DNA of 64,000 nucleotides from Cubamyces lactineus (lineage: Eukaryota; Basidiomycota; Agaricomycetes; Polyporales; Polyporaceae), in NCBI GenBank assembly GCA_022376465.1, contig JACDTU010000007.1, positions 1,302,001 through 1,366,000 of the forward strand. Reading direction: 5' to 3'. The translations under genes and the position numbers were made by a program. Below, one piece after another: positions 22,640 to 34,608 of this stretch. The first letter of the stretch is position 1; each line of letters starts with the position of its first letter. A model generated the notes under the pieces. It did not search any database. It was not told where the DNA came from and saw only the letters and a program-made list of their open reading frames with translations.

Positions 22640-23567
22640 ATGGCGTCCCGAGCAGCGAGTCGTATGGATCGAGGCCCTCGTCCCAGAGTCGATCCCAACG
22701 CTGCTTGGCCGGTAAGCTGCTCCTCTTATATTTCAGGCTGCGGGTAGATGACGACTCGCGACGTTGCAGATTGGTGACCGAGCCTGGCTCGTCCTCACAG
22801 AGTATGTTAGCGACAGGTTCCCACAAGGGACCTTCGTCCTCATTACAGAGCACGTCGCTCTGCCCGAGAGTCCCGTACGTACGTTCGGGGCGCATAACAT
22901 GTATATAACCAATCCATTGATATCGCCTAGTCGTCTACCCTCGTGGATGAACGTAGGAAGAACAACACCGACTATCATTTCAAGAAAGTCGACATCGTCA
23001 CTTCCATCGTTGTCGCGGAGACTGATTCGAGCGCCGGGGGCGGGGTCACTCCAAACTTGCTGTACCCTGTGAAGGGGAGAAGGGACACTACTCTAGAAGA
23101 GGGCCAACTGGTAGGTTGCCGGCGCATGTTCATTCTGTGACTCGGTCAGGGTGATCTCCGGCTGTCTTATCTCTTGTCAGGTATATTTGGCGGGAAGAAT
23201 CCCTCCCGTTCGTGTAGCAGGAGCTGCGAGACCCATGGAAGTTCCCATCAACACTATTGGAAGGATCAAGGAGCCTACGTCCGTCGCTGTATGTGATCAT
23301 TCCCATCTATCCATGGGGGACTTGTGTTTCTTCGCACAGGGCCAAGACAAAACCCTCAGTAGCACTCACAGGTCAAGCACCACTCGCCGCTGGGTCTTGC
23401 AGTTTGCATTCAAGATCACGAAGCACCAAGACATCACGTCAGGCGCTGCTCGTGGAAGCGGTGCCTTCAGGGCTCCAACGGAGTCCGAGCTTGCAGCACA
23501 TCTCCAGTGCTTCAAAGCCCAGCCTGAGGGTGTCGTTATCGGTTCTATGGCAGATGCCCCTATGTGA
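22640..23567 (+). CDS. F-family protein F1, unknown function
   Basis: Model: 22640-22711, 22770-22874, 22931-23110, 23181-23288 and 23340-23567; 230 residues. Exon boundaries coincide with those of F2 (42746) and F3 (62418, minus strand), which supports all three models. Shared features in order: DPNAAWP at the end of exon 1; WLVLTEY..FPQGTFVLITEHVAL in exon 2; a charged exon 3 ending at VYL; GRIPPVRVAG..VPINTIGRIKEPT in exon 4; and a last exon with KTLSS, WVLQFAFKITKHQD and SGAARGSGAFR. No signal peptide, membrane span or known domain is visible. The small beta-rich look suggests a compact folded protein. I do not recognise the family. Confidence 0.72.
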
Positions 23568-24893
23568 AGATGTAGACGTGAAGCTGGACGCATATATGAA
23601 GTGTCTTGCCGTCGCAGTGAGTATCGATTTGCAACAGTGGACGCATGCTCATAGGATATAAGGTGTTGAACGATACGCTGTAGGGTGCGGGAAAGTGATG
23701 CTTGTATTCGTTTTGTCTCGCCCTTGTACTACTAGTGTTCATTCATGACCCGAACTGATGTGTTGATTCTGGATGACGTGAATGCATACGTTGGTCCCTA
23801 GTGATGTGAGCTGCACTGATGAGCGGCCTAGCGTAGTGATGCATCCCCTCCGCGTGCAACTGCATCTCGCAAGCAGGCGGCTGTGAGGCGTTTTTTCTCC
23901 TCCCTCTCGCTGTTACAGTAGCAAAACCGCAAGTTCCTCCGTCCTCGTCTCATTTTACAAGTCAGACGGTTGGGTAGGCGTTGCGTTGGGCGGTGGTGTT
24001 GCGTTGCACGGTTTTTTACTGGATATCCTTATAATCTTGTTCTCTGCAATCATGTTCCGATTCCACTTGTGGAATCGGATATCAATCTTGGTCGGGTCGA
24101 GTCGTTTACGTAATCAAGGTACGCTGGACATCGTGATAGGATCTCGGTTATACTGTATAAACTGTACAGTTCTTGATGGCAGTGATATATGCGGAAAGTC
24201 ATGGTAGATGTTTCGCTCCCTTAGTCTGTTGCAGTCTGTTGCTCGTGTTGCTGAGGACGTTGAGTTATCTCCGGTCGTAGTCGTATTGCTTGAGAGGGAT
24301 TCGACCAGTTACGGCCATTGGAAGAGGAAGTAAGTATCTCGACACAAGTTCGGAGAATATGTCAGGAAGTCAGGCTCTGTAGCTCTGCCGCCAGCTTTGC
24401 GTGGGACGGACATCAACAATCCCAGTACTAACGTGTAAGATCAAGTACAAGAATTGTAACTGTGCCCTATATATACTGCTTTTGTCTCGCATGGAGGATG
24501 TAGAACGTGTAATACATGTATATGTAGACAATGCGCACTCTGTCTCCATTTGAAGACCGTATCTGCCACCGTTTGGAATTCACAAAGCAGAGCTATGCCC
24601 GATGGAGTGAAAGGACGGAACAATGTAGTCTTCTCGGTCGAGTTCTTCACAAGTGGAATCGGATGCGCGGGTATTCCCGCGGCACTGACCTAGTGAATTG
24701 TCTCCTCCCTGGTAGAACCGGATAACAGCGACGCGAGCGAGCTTGCAAGTAATGCTCGTTGATGTCACGGGACCGTGTTCTCAGCGAGTCTCACGCTGAA
24801 CAGTGAAGACGCGGCCACCTATGGTTGACTTCGACCTCTTGCTTGTATGCTCCGATAAAATCTTGTCTCCGTCGGCGATTCTCCCTCACCACT
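23568..24893. other. Intergenic, AT-richer than its surroundings
   Basis: No supported gene. From about 24725 onward the sequence is related to the region upstream of K5 (38090-38283), including a stretch starting at GTCACGGGACCGTG, so the copied segment of K5 includes its promoter. Confidence 0.5.
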
Positions 24894-25560
24894 ATGCAAC
24901 CCGGAAGTCTGGGAAAAGATTTGGATGACCTCGTCTTACTTCCAGAGGTATGTTGCCGCTCATGTCCCTACCCATCACAACTCACCGACGTACACAAGCT
25001 CCCATGTGAGAAAGTGAGCGATTTCGGGCGTGACGGATGGCCCAGCCACGCTTTGATGGTATGGTGGTGGCTGGGGTCGGAGGCTTGGCTCATGGCACGC
25101 GGTATCACTCTAAACCCCCAACCGGTCCCAAACCTCGATGCTCACTACAAAACTTGGTCTGCGACCCCTCACGCTGCTCCTGGGCCATGCAAACTCCCAT
25201 ACGCATACTGTATGCCAACGGAGTACCCGCAGGTCCAGAGTCAAACGCCTTGGGTAAGCATGACCTCTCTGCTCGCGATCATGGTGTTTCTGACAAACGG
25301 TTATAGACCAAACTCGCATGGAGTCAAGATTCTGCCCGTCGAGATGTCGTACTGAAATTAGTGAACACCGACACGGACGAATACCAAGTCTGCTTTCGAC
25401 TGTTGCAGTCATCGGAAGAACACTGCCTGTCCTCATGCTGTGGCGTATTGCGCCCTGTTGCCATTTTCGAAACCCAGTACAACTTCTCTTTCGTAGTGAT
25501 ACCTCAGTGAGTCGCTTCAACATTGCTTTCCTACAGAGCGGATAGAACTCATCTCTATGC
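24894..25560 (+). pseudogene. Kinase-like K2, 5' half only (truncated copy of a K5-like gene)
   Basis: Exons 1-3 can be read at 24894-24947, 24999-25253 and 25307-25506, and are nearly identical to K5 (38284 onward). The sequence then breaks off inside the third intron at 25560, where intact K5 continues with the exon starting WGG. The flank switches directly to copy B of the segmental duplication. The third donor also differs from K5 (CAGTGAG against CGGTCAG). The catalytic loop and C-lobe are missing, so this copy cannot make a kinase-like protein. Confidence 0.88.
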
Positions 25561-25975
25561 GTATATCCGCGTCCGAGCTCCGACCTTCGAATGATGCTGA
25601 TTCACCTGACTTGGAGGCGCGCGGACGTACGACGCACAGCTCATCCAAGACGCTGTCGAGTCTTGGCCCCGCGACCCCTGGGACATTGCCACCGACCAAT
25701 TGCCCACAGTCTACCATCATACGACGGGATACGTCGCTTCCACCGCTCCCTGGGGACTCTACGGTCGAGTTCCCGAACCCGCCTATACCCGAGAGGCGGC
25801 CACAGACGATGTACGATCTACTCCAAAGCACTGGTCCTATGTCCGCCGGTCTGGCTTCCCCTCAGGCTACCTTCCGTCGACCGGATGTCGGTCGTCTCTC
25901 AAAAGGAAATCGTCGACCGAGTTCGTCGCATACCGGTATCCGTCGAGCAACCAGCGCTTAGAAGTCATGCGGTGG
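25561..25975 (+). pseudogene. 3' fragment of the large disordered protein gene
   Basis: Corresponds to the last ~870 bases of the gene at 14834-18188, starting in mid-exon. A 434-base deletion (not a multiple of three) shifts the frame, a second 17-base deletion follows, and the original stop codon TAG has become TGG. There is no promoter or start of its own. It is a passenger of the duplication. Confidence 0.9.
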
Positions 25976-26866
25976 CCCTGGCGCGGTCCCCCGTCGTTAG
26001 CTCGTGTCCTCCATGGTTCTCTCGTCCTCGGCTGTCTATATGTATCATCTGCAATACCTCAGCATCCACCTATAATGCAAAAGACGCGCGACGCATCCCC
26101 CATCGCGTCTCTCGCATCGTCTCCGCCCCTCGTTGTGACCACGGCTCCACATGTTCTACCCCTTGGAAGGCAAGGACCTCCTCTCACTCTCGCTGTTCGT
26201 ACCCCCAGACCACAGATCTCTCAACCGTCATCCCATCCCACCCCGATCCAATCACGCTCACCTCGTTTCCTGCACTCATTGCTCTAGCCATCGTTCCCGT
26301 TGTTCTTGTCCACCTATGCCCTACGTTGTTTGCTGCTGCCCGCGCCTCGCACATGGTCCTTGCATCCGACACACCTGCTGCCCTCGCCGCTGACGGACGC
26401 TACGCGTATCCCCACGCTTCATACGTTCCCCCTCCACTCATGTAATCGTTGCCCATCGTCTTTTCCGTGCCCTCTCTCCCGGTGGTCGATGTATGTGTAC
26501 TAGACCCGCACTTCTCCCTATTAATTATCGGATTTCCTTCCCGCGGGGCTCGCTGTGAGCGAAGCTGGCGCGTAGCCGCTGATAGTGTGCGTGCGAGACG
26601 GACTCAAGCGTGTTCGCTCGCGAAGAAACCGACAGGTAGGTGGAGCAAACTAGATTGCTTCGAAGCGTCCTTCTGCGTCCTTCTGTGGCGTGGCGGATCT
26701 TCGCAATAGGCGGCCTTCCTTCTACGTACGTCAAACCTGGCTGTATGCCGTCCGCGCAGGAATCGACCGCGTACGAAAGCTCGTCGTGACTTTCCTTCTC
26801 CCCTCTCGACCACCACACCCTACAGCTACAGCTCATTCGGGTCTCTACTAGCTTGAACGTTCAAAG
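25976..26866. other. Intergenic, duplicate of 18189-19068
   Basis: Near-identical copy of the region between the large disordered gene and MND1, including the MND1 promoter. It differs by scattered substitutions and a ~12-base insertion near 26763. Confidence 0.7.
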
Positions 26867-27909
26867 ATGGTGGGTAGCCCCTTCTGCAATTGGGTTTGTT
26901 TGCGGACTGAATACGGCGACAGGCGCCACGCGGACTCTCAGCAGAAGAAAAACGGGTGAAGCTGCTCGAGATATTTCACGAAACGGTGAGGATCTCGCTA
27001 TATGCGCCGTCTGCACCATCTTATTCTCGTATAGAAGGATTTCTTTCAGGTGGGAGCCATGGAACCCCTGTTCCAAATGATTGTTCGAGCCTTGGCCTAG
27101 TTGAAGGAGCTCGAAAAGATGGGTCCCAAGATGAAGGGCATTGGTGCGCCCGGTTCGTCTCATATGCCGCTGAGCGTATTTAGTTGGCATCTCGCAGTCT
27201 CGCAGTCCGTCAAGGAGGTGCTCCAGTCCCTCGTAGACGACGGGCTCGTCCAAATGGACAAGATCGGGTCCTCGAACTGTACGACCCCATATTGCCATTG
27301 GGAAGAAGGATCTGATCTTGCGCATATACCCAGTTTTTTGGAGTTTTCCGTCCCAGAGGGGCGCCATGGTGCGTAGCCCTCTTGATAGTGCGGATCACCT
27401 TGGCTGTAACGAGTCATCCAGATGCAAAACCGCTTGAATGCCGTCAAGGAGACCCAGGCTTCGCTACGCAGTCAGCTCAATGAGTCGAAGTCTGCGTTAG
27501 AAACGGAGAGGGCCTCTAGGCCTGAGAGTGTAGGCGGCTTTGACGTACACCGAGAACGGGATCTCACTCGCCTCACAGGAGGAACGAGTGCAAGCACTCG
27601 ACCGATTGTCCGCTCTGAAGAAGGAATGTGCCCGTCTGGAGAAAGAGCTGGCGGCGTATGGAGCGTGTGATCCCGTAAAAGTTGAGGAGAAGCGGCGCGC
27701 CGTCATCCTGGCTAAGGAGGCCGCAGTGCGGTGGACTGGTGGGTTGCCGAGTCTTGCATTGACAGAAACATGCTGACCTTGCGGATTCTGCAGACAATTA
27801 CCTGGTGCTCTTGTCTCATTTCACGAGGCAAAATAGCATTGAGCCGGCTGATATAAGAGCGTATCTCGGCATCGACGAGCAGTACGAAGACCTAGTAGTC
27901 GAGGCCTGA
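26867..27909 (+). CDS. MND1: Meiotic nuclear division protein 1, copy B
   Basis: Model: 26867-26869, 26923-26985, 27035-27049, 27101-27143, 27198-27278, 27334-27368, 27422-27529, 27579-27738 and 27794-27909; 207 residues. Every exon and intron has the same length as in copy A, a constant offset of 7,798 bases. Splice sites are intact and no stop or frameshift is seen. Most exon differences from copy A are silent; I see two replacements (residue 24 Asp for Asn, residue 183 Asn for Lys). Asp24 gives KDFFQ, closer to the usual family sequence, so copy B may preserve the ancestral residue there. Its promoter is also duplicated, so both copies could be expressed. Confidence 0.92.
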
Positions 27910-28279
27910 AGCTTTACATGATTCCTGGAGATTGTCTATCAGTGTCTAATTCGAACGTTAACGGGCGAGCGTTGTAATATTCGCTTACCACTATTTCAAT
28001 TTTGTGAATGCATGATTATATCGCTGTACACGAGCTGAGACAATCAACACGGGGGATACTGGTAACTGAGTCGCAGATCGATAGGAGCTTAAGCCAAGAC
28101 GCGAAGCTTGGGGTTATACCTGGGTGATCACGAGATCGCGGTGTCGCGTCGGTGGCTGTGCTTTCATTTCACACGGTTCATGTCAAGGATACCGTCCGAT
28201 CTCTGAGACTGCAACGTTCGTACTGCACCACTACCGCGGATACCAGCCCAATCGGATTCTGAACACCTCGCATACCGAG

Positions 28280-29924
28280 ATGCAGGACGGTGTTTCTTCT
28301 TTGGTTACTGATGGGCATGGTACCTGTCATACGCCCGGCTTAAATTGCATCTCCCACGAGCTCAGCAACCCGCGTAATGGCAGTCCGGACGACCCTGCGT
28401 GTCTACCTCGAGTATGTTCTCTCTCCACTCTAGGTAGCCTGTGCTATGCTTCTGACCATTTATGCTCCAGTTAATAGGAGACACCGTGGCGGGCATGCGT
28501 GAATACAACATATCCTCTTGCACTATGGATGCATTTTGGACTGGATACCAAGGCCAATTTCGGTCTCTTGGCTTCACGTTGTGTCAAAGGCGATATTCCG
28601 ATTGGTGTATTCCCGCGGCGACTCCTAAAGCACCTAGCCCATATGCCCTTCGATGTCAGCATAACGATCGAGTAGATTCGCGCCCATGTTGTCTCTCGGT
28701 GCGTTCGCATACTCGCTTGACTTGTACAGTGTTTACCCAACTGACAGTGAGAAGTCGACACTGGGCTGTTCCCGTGACTCGCTAGAGCAGGATGTCGTCA
28801 TCAAGCTTGTGGATAAGGGCACAATGGAAGAACAAATCTACCACTACCTGGCGGGCTGCAAAGACCTCTACGGTAGCGAGGCATTTCCGTGCGTTCTACC
28901 CCCCACGGCGATCATAGCATCCCCCTACGAGTTCACCTTCGTAGCTATGCCGATGTAGGTAGCCTCGCATCTCCTTGGAACCGTGCACTGAATTATTGTA
29001 AAGGTGGGGGACGATGACAAAGATCACGGACTTTAACACTGTCCGTGAAATTGTCGCATACATTCGTTGCACCCTGACGGTACGACTCTTCTTTCCGATG
29101 TTCAATGCCACTCACCTAAGTCGAGAACAGGGCCTCGCATTTCTGCACGACCACAGGATAGCGCATAGGGTACGCAGAGTGTCCACACCAATCACACGTA
29201 ATTCTGACGTTGCTACTTCTCAGGACATACATGAGTGGAACATAATGGTCAACTGGTACTGTCGCCACGACCGACTGGATAGTTGCACTCAGCGCCTTCA
29301 TGACCATTACTCGTCCTCGTCTGTGTCTTACGCGTTCATTGATTTTGACGGGGCACTGCAGCTGCCGCCTACAACATCTCTCAAGGATTGCCGCCGGCCT
29401 GCTGATGAAGCTCTTTTAAGAGTACCCACATACCACCCGTTCGATGTATGTCAGGGCGAGAGGCATTACAATCCATTCGCGTTTGACGTTGCATGCCTCG
29501 GCAACCTATTCCTATTTTATTTTACGGTGCGTGCAGCGTACGTGGGTCCGTGACATGTTCCATGCTGACTGTGGCATAGGAAGCAATACCGGCCGTGCCA
29601 ATCTTGGCTGTCCTCTTCAGCAGAATGACAACACACGTCATCGATGACCGATTCACAGCAGCAGAAGCCCTAGCGTTCTTTCGCGAGGTCGAGGCGCAAC
29701 TATCGCCGCATGATTTAGATACCAACATAACGCTGAAGACCGACTACGACCCATTGGACAACCCCGACCTCTATTGGTCTCGTTTACTCCCGGAAATTCA
29801 AGTCAGGTTCCAACTAAATCGGCCGCCCCCGTTGACATGGACAAGTCGTGTCCTTCGCTGGCTCAATACCACGCGCCTTGGCCGGAAGGTCGTCACGCTC
29901 TTCCGTCGCTCTCTATGCATCTAG
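28280..29924 (+). CDS. Kinase-like protein K3 (cluster family, subtype 1)
   Basis: Model: 28280-28411, 28471-28698, 28755-28954, 29004-29079, 29131-29169, 29224-29526 and 29580-29924; 440 residues. The exon plan matches K1. Features: LEQDVVIKLVDKG with the beta-3-like lysine, GLAFLHDHRIAHR|DIHEWN as catalytic loop, FIDFDGAL in place of DFG, NPFAFDVACLGNLFLFYF, and MTTHVIDDRFTAAEAL near the end. The protein is clearly a paralogue of K1 but differs at many residues, far more than the neighbouring MND1 copies differ from each other. No frame break is seen. Function is unknown; a regulatory or weakly active kinase fold is the best guess. Confidence 0.8.
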
Positions 29925-30718
29925 AATCAGATGCATAGATATTCTTAGTTCTCAATAGCTATGATAATATGAACAATTCGCTCTCATTTGCTGTGTTCCT
30001 GAGCTCGTGAGTCGTCGGTTGCACTCCTCGCCCAATCGACGTGCGCATCGCTAGTGCGACAATTCAGGGGGAACCTAGATGATGGTGACGCTGTCGCTTC
30101 CTATGTACCTTACACTCGCCAGGCTGTATAGCACCCCTTAGGCGTTTACGCGCTGCTTTTGCGTATCACATATTCTCTCGCCCTTGGTGCCTTAATATAT
30201 ACATACACACTTCCCATGCTCTCTCTCTCAACCCTCGTGTCCTCGGCTCGGTCTCAGAATCCTAGTTTCGTCTCTCGGCGCAGAAGACTAATGCCGCGCC
30301 CCAGAGGCCGTTGGGATAATTGCAATTAAACACCACTAGCCACGCAGGTCTTGGAGACCTGGGATACCGGGAAACGAAGACACGACCGGTTACCTTTGGT
30401 AGAAAACTCCGACGAAAAAGCGAAGTCGATTGTTACCTGCCTAGTACTTTTACTGCGATAAGTCACGTCTATGAGCGTTTTCAATGTCTTTTTGACGGCT
30501 TTTGGTAGATTTGGAGCATAGGTAATCACCAGCGATGCATTTTCGTTGCGTTTTCCGCCAAAGAGAGTGACAGGGTAATGCCCGTCCTGGGCCCTCTAGA
30601 GACAAGCGCTCGCCTTAGTCACGAGACCGTGTTCTCAATGCTCACGCGTGTTCGGACTTGTGCCACCGTGAGGTTGACATTGGCCTCTTGCTTGTATCTT
30701 GCCTAGTCTCTTCCGCGG
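29925..30718. other. Intergenic
   Basis: No gene is supported. The part before K4 contains TGCCACCGTGAGGTTGAC-type sequence, which resembles the upstream regions of K5 and K6. Confidence 0.5.
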
Positions 30719-31878
30719 ATGACTAACTATACCACGACGCAGACTCATGGCTTGCAAGAGAAGCTGGATAATCTTGTCTTACTTCCGGAGGTATGTGGCT
30801 GCTGACATCGATCCACTCGACTACAACTTATTGGGGGCCACAAGCTCCCATGCGAGAGAGTGAGCGATTTCGGACAGGACGGATGTACAAATCAGGGTTC
30901 AATGTTATGGTTCTGGCTAGGGTGGGAAGCTTGGCTTATGGCTCGCGGAATCACCCTTAACCTCCAACCGGTCCCAAATGTTGATCCCCGTTACAAAACC
31001 TGGTCTGTGACTCCGCATGCCACTCCAGGGCCAGCGAGCCTCCCATATGCATATTGCATGCCAGCAGGAATTGACTCCTTAGCGGAGGAAGAGAGAATAC
31101 CTTGGGTACGGATGTCTGCTTTTTGGTCGTGATCATGACGTTTACCGCCACGAATTACAGGCGAGACTAGCATGGGGTCAAGACTCTGCCCATAGGGATG
31201 TCGCTCTCAAACTGGTGAATACGGACACAGACGAATATCAGATCTATTATCGGCTGCTCAAGTCCGCGGAAGAATGCTCTCTATCCTCGTGTTGTGGCGT
31301 ACTACGCCCTGTTGCTATTCTCGAGACTCCGCACAACTTTGCTTTGGTAGTCATGCCTCGGTAAGCCGCTTAATCTTGTCGCTCTTCACAGCATGAGGCC
31401 CTTAGCTCTATGCTTTAGCTGGGGAGGTTTACATTGGATGTCCAACCTCAGTACTATAGCCCAGGTGATGCAGTTCATGCGTTGCACGTCCAATGTAAGG
31501 CTTGCAGTATGCTCTACGGTCTTCGCATTGTGACTGAGGCACACTTCCAGGGGTTGCGTTTCCTCCATGAACACCGCGTGGTACATCGCGTAAGTCATAT
31601 GATATCACACCAAATGCACTCGGTCTCATAGAATCGTAGGACATTCACCAATCGAACATGCTGTTGAACTGCTACAGTCCAGACACGCAATACTCAACTC
31701 AAGCCCAGCATATCGCAGATGCACATCGACGTACGGGTGATGCCCATTATTGTTTAATGGATTTTAACATCTCCCTCTGCGCCCCTTTGGACACCGCTCT
31801 CGATTCGTATCACCGGCCATCTGAGGAAGCACTGATTGGTGCACCCTCCTACCATCCCCCAGACATCTCGCTGGGGGA

Positions 31879-31884
31879 ACCGTT
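31879..31884 (+). repeat. Target-site duplication, left copy (ACCGTT)
   Basis: ACCGTT occurs once at the matching place in intact K5 (GAACCGTTCTACAATCC) and twice here, on both sides of the insertion. Confidence 0.85.
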
Positions 31885-32596
31885 GATGCGCATGTTGCCT
31901 GCCTAGGCTCAGAAGAACAAACTCGCACCTTCGCTAACTGCGCCCTCCAGCTGCCTCTTGTGCTAGCAGCCCTCGCGCGAAGGCTCTCCCTCTAATGTAC
32001 TGTCTGGCGAAGCCTCTGCTCCCTCTCATGCGACTCTGCAACTCCCCTCAGTGACTTCCCCTTCGCATCTCTCTTCCATCCTGGTCTGGCGCATCACGCG
32101 AACACATCCTATTCCCTTGCGAGCACACTACTCCTCCCGCAAAGACACTGCTCCTCCTGCGAAGCCACCACCTCTCCCGCGAACACTCTGCATCACTTGC
32201 GAGCTGCCTACCCTCCTTGACAGGCTATAGCAAGCCAGCGAAAGTCAGCGAAGATGGCGCTACATCATTTGCGAGCCACCCTCAAGCCGACAGGGATGTG
32301 CTAGAGCGTGGCACACTTGCTAGCCTCGCGGTGCACTTAGTGCACTCACACGGTGATGCGCATGGTGCCGGTCCAGAGTCAGAGCAGAGGGCTATCGCTG
32401 CGGTGTCTCCCCTCCTTTCCGCGGCGGTCTCATCTACACCTTTGCCAGTCGCGACCTCGCGCAACTCTTCGCACGTCCGCGGGACCCTTTGCACACACCT
32501 GGAGCACTCGCGCCTGCGCCCTTGGACTCCTGTGGATCTGCACTCCCCTCCCCCTGCCCTCGCGGATGTGTTGTGCCCAGCTACGGACCGTATCGG
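31885..32596 (+). repeat. Arm A
   Basis: Reverse complement of 33897-34608, same length (712 bp), with a few C/T differences. On the plus strand it carries mainly the TGCGAA orientation of the hexamer motif. Confidence 0.9.
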
Positions 32597-33896
32597 TGAA
32601 GCGTCTAACCCACCCGTAAGGGAAGGATACTACTCGGGCCGAGAGCCTTTGTAGGTCGAGGCCTGCTGGCGGGGGAGAGGGGAAAGGACGCGAAGGAGAA
32701 GGGAGGTTGGAGTCGGGTGCCCTGTGACTGGCGCGAACCGTAGCAAAGCCTAGGACCAAAGGGAGTGGGTAGAGAGGGTTGGCTGGCCTTTGCGAAGGAC
32801 GCGACGCTGGCGAGAGCGCAGGGAAAGGGTTCGCGGATACACGGGGAAGGAGAAAGGGGGAAGGGGACAAGGGGAGAGGAGCGCGGGCTGTCGATTTCGC
32901 CAATGTCGCGGAGTTTCGCAGGTTTTCGCAACACGCGGTTTCGCAAACTTTTCGCGGAGTCTGTCCTCGTGGCTTCACGCCGTTTCGCAGCTAAGTGGTT
33001 TCGCAGATCTTCGCAAGGTCATCGCAAGGGTTCGCAGTTCGCAGTTCGCAAGGGTTCGCAGTTCGCAGTTCGCAGTTCGCAGTTCGCAGTTCGCAAGTTC
33101 GCAGATTTCGCAAGGTCGTAAATATCACAAGTGAGAGACCCTAAGGGTATGGGGGAAGGGCATCTGTATTGTCCAACCTCGCAAAGGGTACAGAGATGGG
33201 AGAGGATGGGAGAGGATGTCGCAGGTTCGCTGGATGGAAAGGGAAGGAGGGGAGCACTGCTAGCCTTGCAATCCACAGGCTTCACGTCTTCGTGTCTTCG
33301 CAGACTTCGCAGTTGCAAGCTTCGCAGGTTCGTGGTTGGCAGGTTCGCAGCAGTCGCAGAGTATATGAAGGAAAGGAGGGGAACGCAGCTAGCTTTTACA
33401 CAAACTCCCACAATCCTGCAGACGTAGCACTCGCAACTTCGCACTCTGAACTCGCAGGGTTTCGCAGGTTTCGCAGGCTTTGGGGGTTTGCTGTCTTCAC
33501 AGTTCGCAGTCGCAGGGTTCGCTGTTGCAGGGTTCACAGTCGCAGGGCTCGCAGTCGCAGGCCAAAGATTCGTAAGGTGTCAAGTTATAGATTAGCAGAG
33601 GACGTGTGTACAGAAGAAGGATTGCAGCTGAAAGACTCTAGCAGTAGTGAAGGGAAGTGGGGATGTGTGGTCTGGTGGGGAAGGGGCGAAGTTCTCTGTC
33701 CGCCAGCCCTCGGAGGGAGGAGCGTATGGTACTCGACTCTGGAGGGGGGGGATGCTGTGCTACAGTCCATCAAGTCTTGGCGAGGCCGCCTGGCCTCATC
33801 GCGGGGCCAGCTCGCCACGCGACCTCTCCGCAGCCTCCTATAGGCTCTACTCTACCTCTTGCGCCATATGGCGCCATTCCGCATTGTTTCCGTCGG
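32597..33896 (+). repeat. Arm B
   Basis: Reverse complement of 34609-35913. On the plus strand it carries the TTCGCA orientation of the motif and contains the heptamer array. Confidence 0.9.
33031..33112 (+). repeat. Heptamer tandem array (TTCGCAG)n
   Basis: About ten copies of TTCGCAG, some separated by AAGGG. The mirror copy lies in B' at about 35398-35490 as GCGAACT repeats. Confidence 0.9.
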
Positions 33897-34608
33897 CCGA
33901 TACGGTCCGTAGCTGGGCACAACACATCCGCGAGGGCAGGGGGAGGGGAGTGCAGATCCACAGGAGTCCAAGAGCGCAGGCGCGAGTGCTCCAGGTGTGT
34001 GCAAAGGGTCCCGCGGACGTGCGAAGAGTTGCGCGAGGTCGCGACTGGCAAAGGTGTAGATGAGACCGCCGCAGAAAGGAGGGGAGACACCGCAGCGATA
34101 GCCCTCTGCTCTGACTCTGGACCGGCACCATGCGCATCACCGTGTGAGTGCACTAAGTGCACCGCGAGGCTAGCAAGTGTGCCACGCTCTAGCACATCCC
34201 TGTCGGCTTGAGGGTGGCTCGCAAATGATGTAGCGCCATCTTCGCTGACTTTCGCTGGCTTGCTATAGCCTGTCAAGGAGGGTAGGCAGCTCGCAAGTGA
34301 TGCAGAGTGTTCGCGGGAGAGGTGGTGGCTTCGCAGGAGGAGCAGTGTCTTTGCGGGAGGAGTAGTGTGCTCGCAAGGGAATAGGATGTGTTCGCGTGAT
34401 GCGCCAGACCAGGATGGAAGAGAGATGCGAAGGGGAAGTCACTGAGGGGAGTTGCAGAGTCGCATGAGAGGGAGCAGAGGCTTCGCCAGACAGTACATTA
34501 GAGGGAGAGCCTTCGCGCGAGGGCTGCTAGCACAAGAGGCAGCTGGAGGGCGCAGTTAGCGAAGGTGCGAGTTTGTTCTTCTGAGCCTAGGCAGGCAACA
34601 TGCGCATC
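33897..34608 (-). repeat. Arm A' (inverted copy of A)
   Basis: Begins CCGATACGGTCCG and ends GGCAACATGCGCATC, the reverse complements of the inner and outer ends of A. Confidence 0.9.

Larger units (their letters stand above)
25561..28208 (+). repeat. Segmental duplication, copy B
   Basis: Second copy of 17323-20407. It starts abruptly inside an intron of K2. Compared with copy A it has lost 434 bases of coding DNA at 25885 (both break ends share ATGT) and 17 bases shortly after. It runs through MND1 copy B into the region upstream of K3. Confidence 0.92.

Noticed and set aside
33031..33112. CRISPR-like or coding repeat array
   Set aside because: It is a plain heptamer tandem repeat without spacers, in a eukaryotic mobile element.
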